Source of the DNA: Bacillus cereus ATCC 14579
Lineage (GTDB): Bacteria; Bacillota; Bacilli; Bacillales; Bacillaceae_G
Direction: 5' to 3'
Length of the DNA stretch: 64,000 bases
Assembly (NCBI RefSeq): GCF_000007825.1
Contig: NC_004722.1
Coordinates: 3,016,501 to 3,080,500, forward strand
The notes beneath the pieces were generated by a model. That model had not been told where the DNA came from and did not search any database. It was given only the letters and a program-made list of their open reading frames with translations. The translations under genes and the position numbers were made by a program. Shown here one piece after another: positions 62,078 to 64,000 of this stretch (within the stretch, counting starts at the first letter, position 1; every line of letters begins with the position of its first letter).

Positions 62078-63022
62078 TTATCTTAACTCCAAGTGTATTC
62101 GTTTTGCTTCAAAATAAAGAACTTGAATAAATTTTTTCGTATCAATACGAGCAGGTAATGTTGGTTCATTATTCAATTCTGTCATCTTTCTCCTTACGGT
62201 AGTAAAATCAAAAAATCTAGAAGCATAATTTTCGAACTTCGGGTTTAAAAAATCAGTAAGTCCAAGGGATGCTAAATGGTTTAATGATTGATAAATTGCT
62301 CTCCGAATCCGTTGTTTGGAAGCTTCTATGAACCTTTTTAATTCGGCATCTTCAGCTGAATCCCCAAGTTTTTTTTGAGCTAAATTCATAAAAATCTCTT
62401 TTAGTGAGGGAAAGCCTTGTTCCAACGTGTTATCTTGTTCATATTTATATAAATAATCTAGCATATCCATTAAATCTTTACTTCCACTTTCACTGGCTAT
62501 TCCTAATTCAGACAAAAGAAAATGAATGGAATTTTGAAAATGATTGAAAGTATTTAAATGTTTTTCATTACGGTATTTTTCTTGCACAATTGAATTACTA
62601 TCCAATTTTAGTACCATATTAAGCGATTCTTGAATGTTTTTTATTGATTTTTCCAAACGAATTCGTTCAATGACTTTCCGAACAACTGTTAATACTTCAA
62701 TCCGGTTAATTGGCTTAATAATATAGTATTCAACACCAAGCGAATAAGCTTCAGCAATTAATTCTTTTGATTCTACTTGAGAGACCATGATGATTTTCCC
62801 TTTAAACGAAGGCTTTATTTGACGAATTGTTTTTATTCCATCTTGATTCGGCATTAACAAATCGATAAATAAAATGTCTATATTTTTAAGGATTACCATT
62901 TGTTGCTCTAAAGATAAACCATCCTCAGCTTCTCCTATAACCTCCCCAAGATCTTCATCCTCGATAATTTGAGCCAACATTGAGCGAACCGCTTTTTCAT
63001 CATCTACTATATAAAAATACAT
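62078..63022 (-). CDS. Response regulator, GlnL (YcbB)-like
   Basis: A 314-aa regulator. The receiver domain (about 1-120) has the acidic pair Asp7/Asp8, the phospho-acceptor Asp54 in ILFIDLLMPNQDG and the conserved Lys in YYIIKPINR. The C-terminal half (about 150-314) is the YcbB-type DNA-binding domain, recognised from KQRIRRAIYQSLNHLASLGLTDFLNPKFENYASRFFDF. In B. subtilis GlnL with GlnK switches on glutaminase and glutamine transport in response to glutamine. No such target genes are in the window. It begins 4 bp after the kinase stop codon, on one transcript with it. Confidence 0.88.
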   Translation of the reverse strand: MYFYIVDDEKAVRSMLAQIIEDEDLGEVIGEAEDGLSLEQQMVILKNIDILFIDLLMPNQDGIKTIRQIKPSFKGKIIMVSQVESKELIAEAYSLGVEYYIIKPINRIEVLTVVRKVIERIRLEKSIKNIQESLNMVLKLDSNSIVQEKYRNEKHLNTFNHFQNSIHFLLSELGIASESGSKDLMDMLDYLYKYEQDNTLEQGFPSLKEIFMNLAQKKLGDSAEDAELKRFIEASKQRIRRAIYQSLNHLASLGLTDFLNPKFENYASRFFDFTTVRRKMTELNNEPTLPARIDTKKFIQVLYFEAKRIHLELR

Positions 63023-63026
63023 AGAA

Positions 63027-64000
63027 TCACCCTTTCGAAATTATATGATCAATCCCTAATCTAATTATAAAAATTGATCCTTTTCCTTCGGTTCTGTCCT
63101 CAAACGTAACATCACCTTCAAGTTGTGCGACCATTTCTTTAACATACGATAATCCGATACCTGTCGATGGGTTGCCTAAATCATCATATTTAGAAGTAAA
63201 CCCAGGCTCAAAAATTGAATCTTTATATTTTGAAGAAATACCAGGACCATTATCGCCTATTTGAAATTCAACAAAATGGTGGTCTTTATTAATGTCAATT
63301 GTGATGGTTCCCATACCTTGGATAGCTTCTACAGCGTTTGTAACGATATTATTTATAATAGATAAGATTGTGTAAATATGATAATGAGGATGCACACCAT
63401 CAATTTTATACACAAATTGGATGTCTTTCTCTAGCAACCGTGCATATTTCGTATTTGCCCGTATAATGATATTTACTAGTTCATGCACAGACATATAATC
63501 TGTAAAACTTTCATCAGAAATTAATTTTGAAAGTCCCGCAAAAATACGTTGGTTATCCTTTTTAACGTCATGGACCTCACCAGCAATTTGTAATGCCTGT
63601 TGCCTTAAATCCTCAAACTGAAAATCCATCTGTTTGTGCTCAAAGGAGTCTAAGGTTTGATATAAATCATAGGATTTTTTTGTTATATTCTCAGCATCTT
63701 GTAATGTTTTCTTTAAATGAACAGCATCTTCATATAAATTAGAGATGAGCATGAGCATGTGTTCATTTTGCTTCTTTATATGTCTCTCCCTTGATTGCGC
63801 TTCATACAATTTCATCATATTGAAAAAGCTTAGAACTATAAAACTATGGGAACATGCAATAACAATGATCTCATTTATTGCCTCGGATGTGATCGATGTT
63901 TTTAATACGAAATATTGAATCATTAATTCCACACAGTCTGACAGTATTTCAATCATGCAACCAATAAAACCAATCATTAGTGGTTGATGATAAAAACGTT
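63027..64000 (-). CDS. Sensor histidine kinase, GlnK (YcbA)-like, 5' end outside the window
   Basis: The frame stays open to the end of the window, so the true start lies beyond; at least 323 C-terminal codons are seen. Two hydrophobic stretches are followed by a coiled-coil-like region. The phospho-acceptor region is GEVHDVKKDNQRIFAGLSKLI, and the ATPase domain has NNIVTNAVEAI (N box), GDNGPGISSKYKDSIFEPGFTSK and STGIGLSYVKEMV. The SPOB_a-like HDxKK motif groups it with the CitA/GlnK kinases. Adjacent to a GlnL-like regulator; together they probably sense an extracellular amino acid such as glutamine. Confidence 0.86.
   Translation of the reverse strand, partial: RFYHQPLMIGFIGCMIEILSDCVELMIQYFVLKTSITSEAINEIIVIACSHSFIVLSFFNMMKLYEAQSRERHIKKQNEHMLMLISNLYEDAVHLKKTLQDAENITKKSYDLYQTLDSFEHKQMDFQFEDLRQQALQIAGEVHDVKKDNQRIFAGLSKLISDESFTDYMSVHELVNIIIRANTKYARLLEKDIQFVYKIDGVHPHYHIYTILSIINNIVTNAVEAIQGMGTITIDINKDHHFVEFQIGDNGPGISSKYKDSIFEPGFTSKYDDLGNPSTGIGLSYVKEMVAQLEGDVTFEDRTEGKGSIFIIRLGIDHIISKG

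Noticed and set aside
1..64000. CRISPR arrays, rRNA and tRNA genes
   Set aside because: No regularly spaced repeat clusters, cloverleaf genes or rRNA sequence were seen.

Overview
The window looks like a chromosomal segment of a Bacillus cereus group organism. It is AT-rich, its start sites are preceded by strong AGGAGG-type ribosome binding sites, and it carries small acid-soluble spore proteins, two gerA-type germinant receptor operons, the complete haemolysin BL locus (hblC-hblD-hblA-hblB) with a perfect PlcR box, an InhA-family metalloprotease gene, a Bacillus-type rifampin phosphotransferase and several copies of what I recognise as the bcr1 repeat of this group. I see no rRNA or tRNA genes, CRISPR array, replication origin or intact mobile element.

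Positions 1-31,000 are mostly core metabolism and housekeeping. They hold a cut-off CmcI-like gene, a signal peptidase, a class B penicillin-binding protein and a sirtuin. A seven-gene operon follows for releasing, probably importing, and opening pyroglutamate: IclR regulator, PxpB, PxpC, PxpA, DUF969, DUF979, Pcp. Next come a second signal peptidase, CutC, an ArsR/DinB pair, a frameshifted acyl-CoA dehydrogenase, several GNAT acetyltransferases, an APH-like kinase, a YjiH-type transporter, a YhgE/TetR divergent pair, an InhA protease gene broken by two lesions, and rph.

Positions 31,000-37,000 hold an alpha/beta SASP, a zinc alcohol dehydrogenase and the divergent ansR / ansA-aspA locus with a palindromic operator candidate. 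A decayed stretch follows, with a broken membrane protein gene and the tail of an IS3-family element.

Positions 36,900-54,150 are bounded by a direct repeat of about 160 bp that matches the 3' end of a GIY-YIG gene. Between the copies lie a ger operon, a multi-PAS sensor kinase, an IS231-like transposase remnant, the hbl locus with a leader of roughly 850 nt, an AraC-type regulator, gene debris cut by a complete bcr1 element, and a SASP gene whose central motif is scrambled by two compensating frameshifts. Upstream of hblB there is a relic of an hblD 3' end, showing directly that hblB arose by duplication of an [hblD tail + hblA] unit.

Positions 54,150-64,000 hold the GIY-YIG gene, an amino-acid permease, proC, a second ger operon whose A-subunit gene carries a one-base frameshift and is preceded by an overlapping 44-codon membrane protein gene, and a GlnL/GlnK-like two-component pair that runs off the end of the window.

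All calls come from reading the sequence and from memory of the families; no database search was run.
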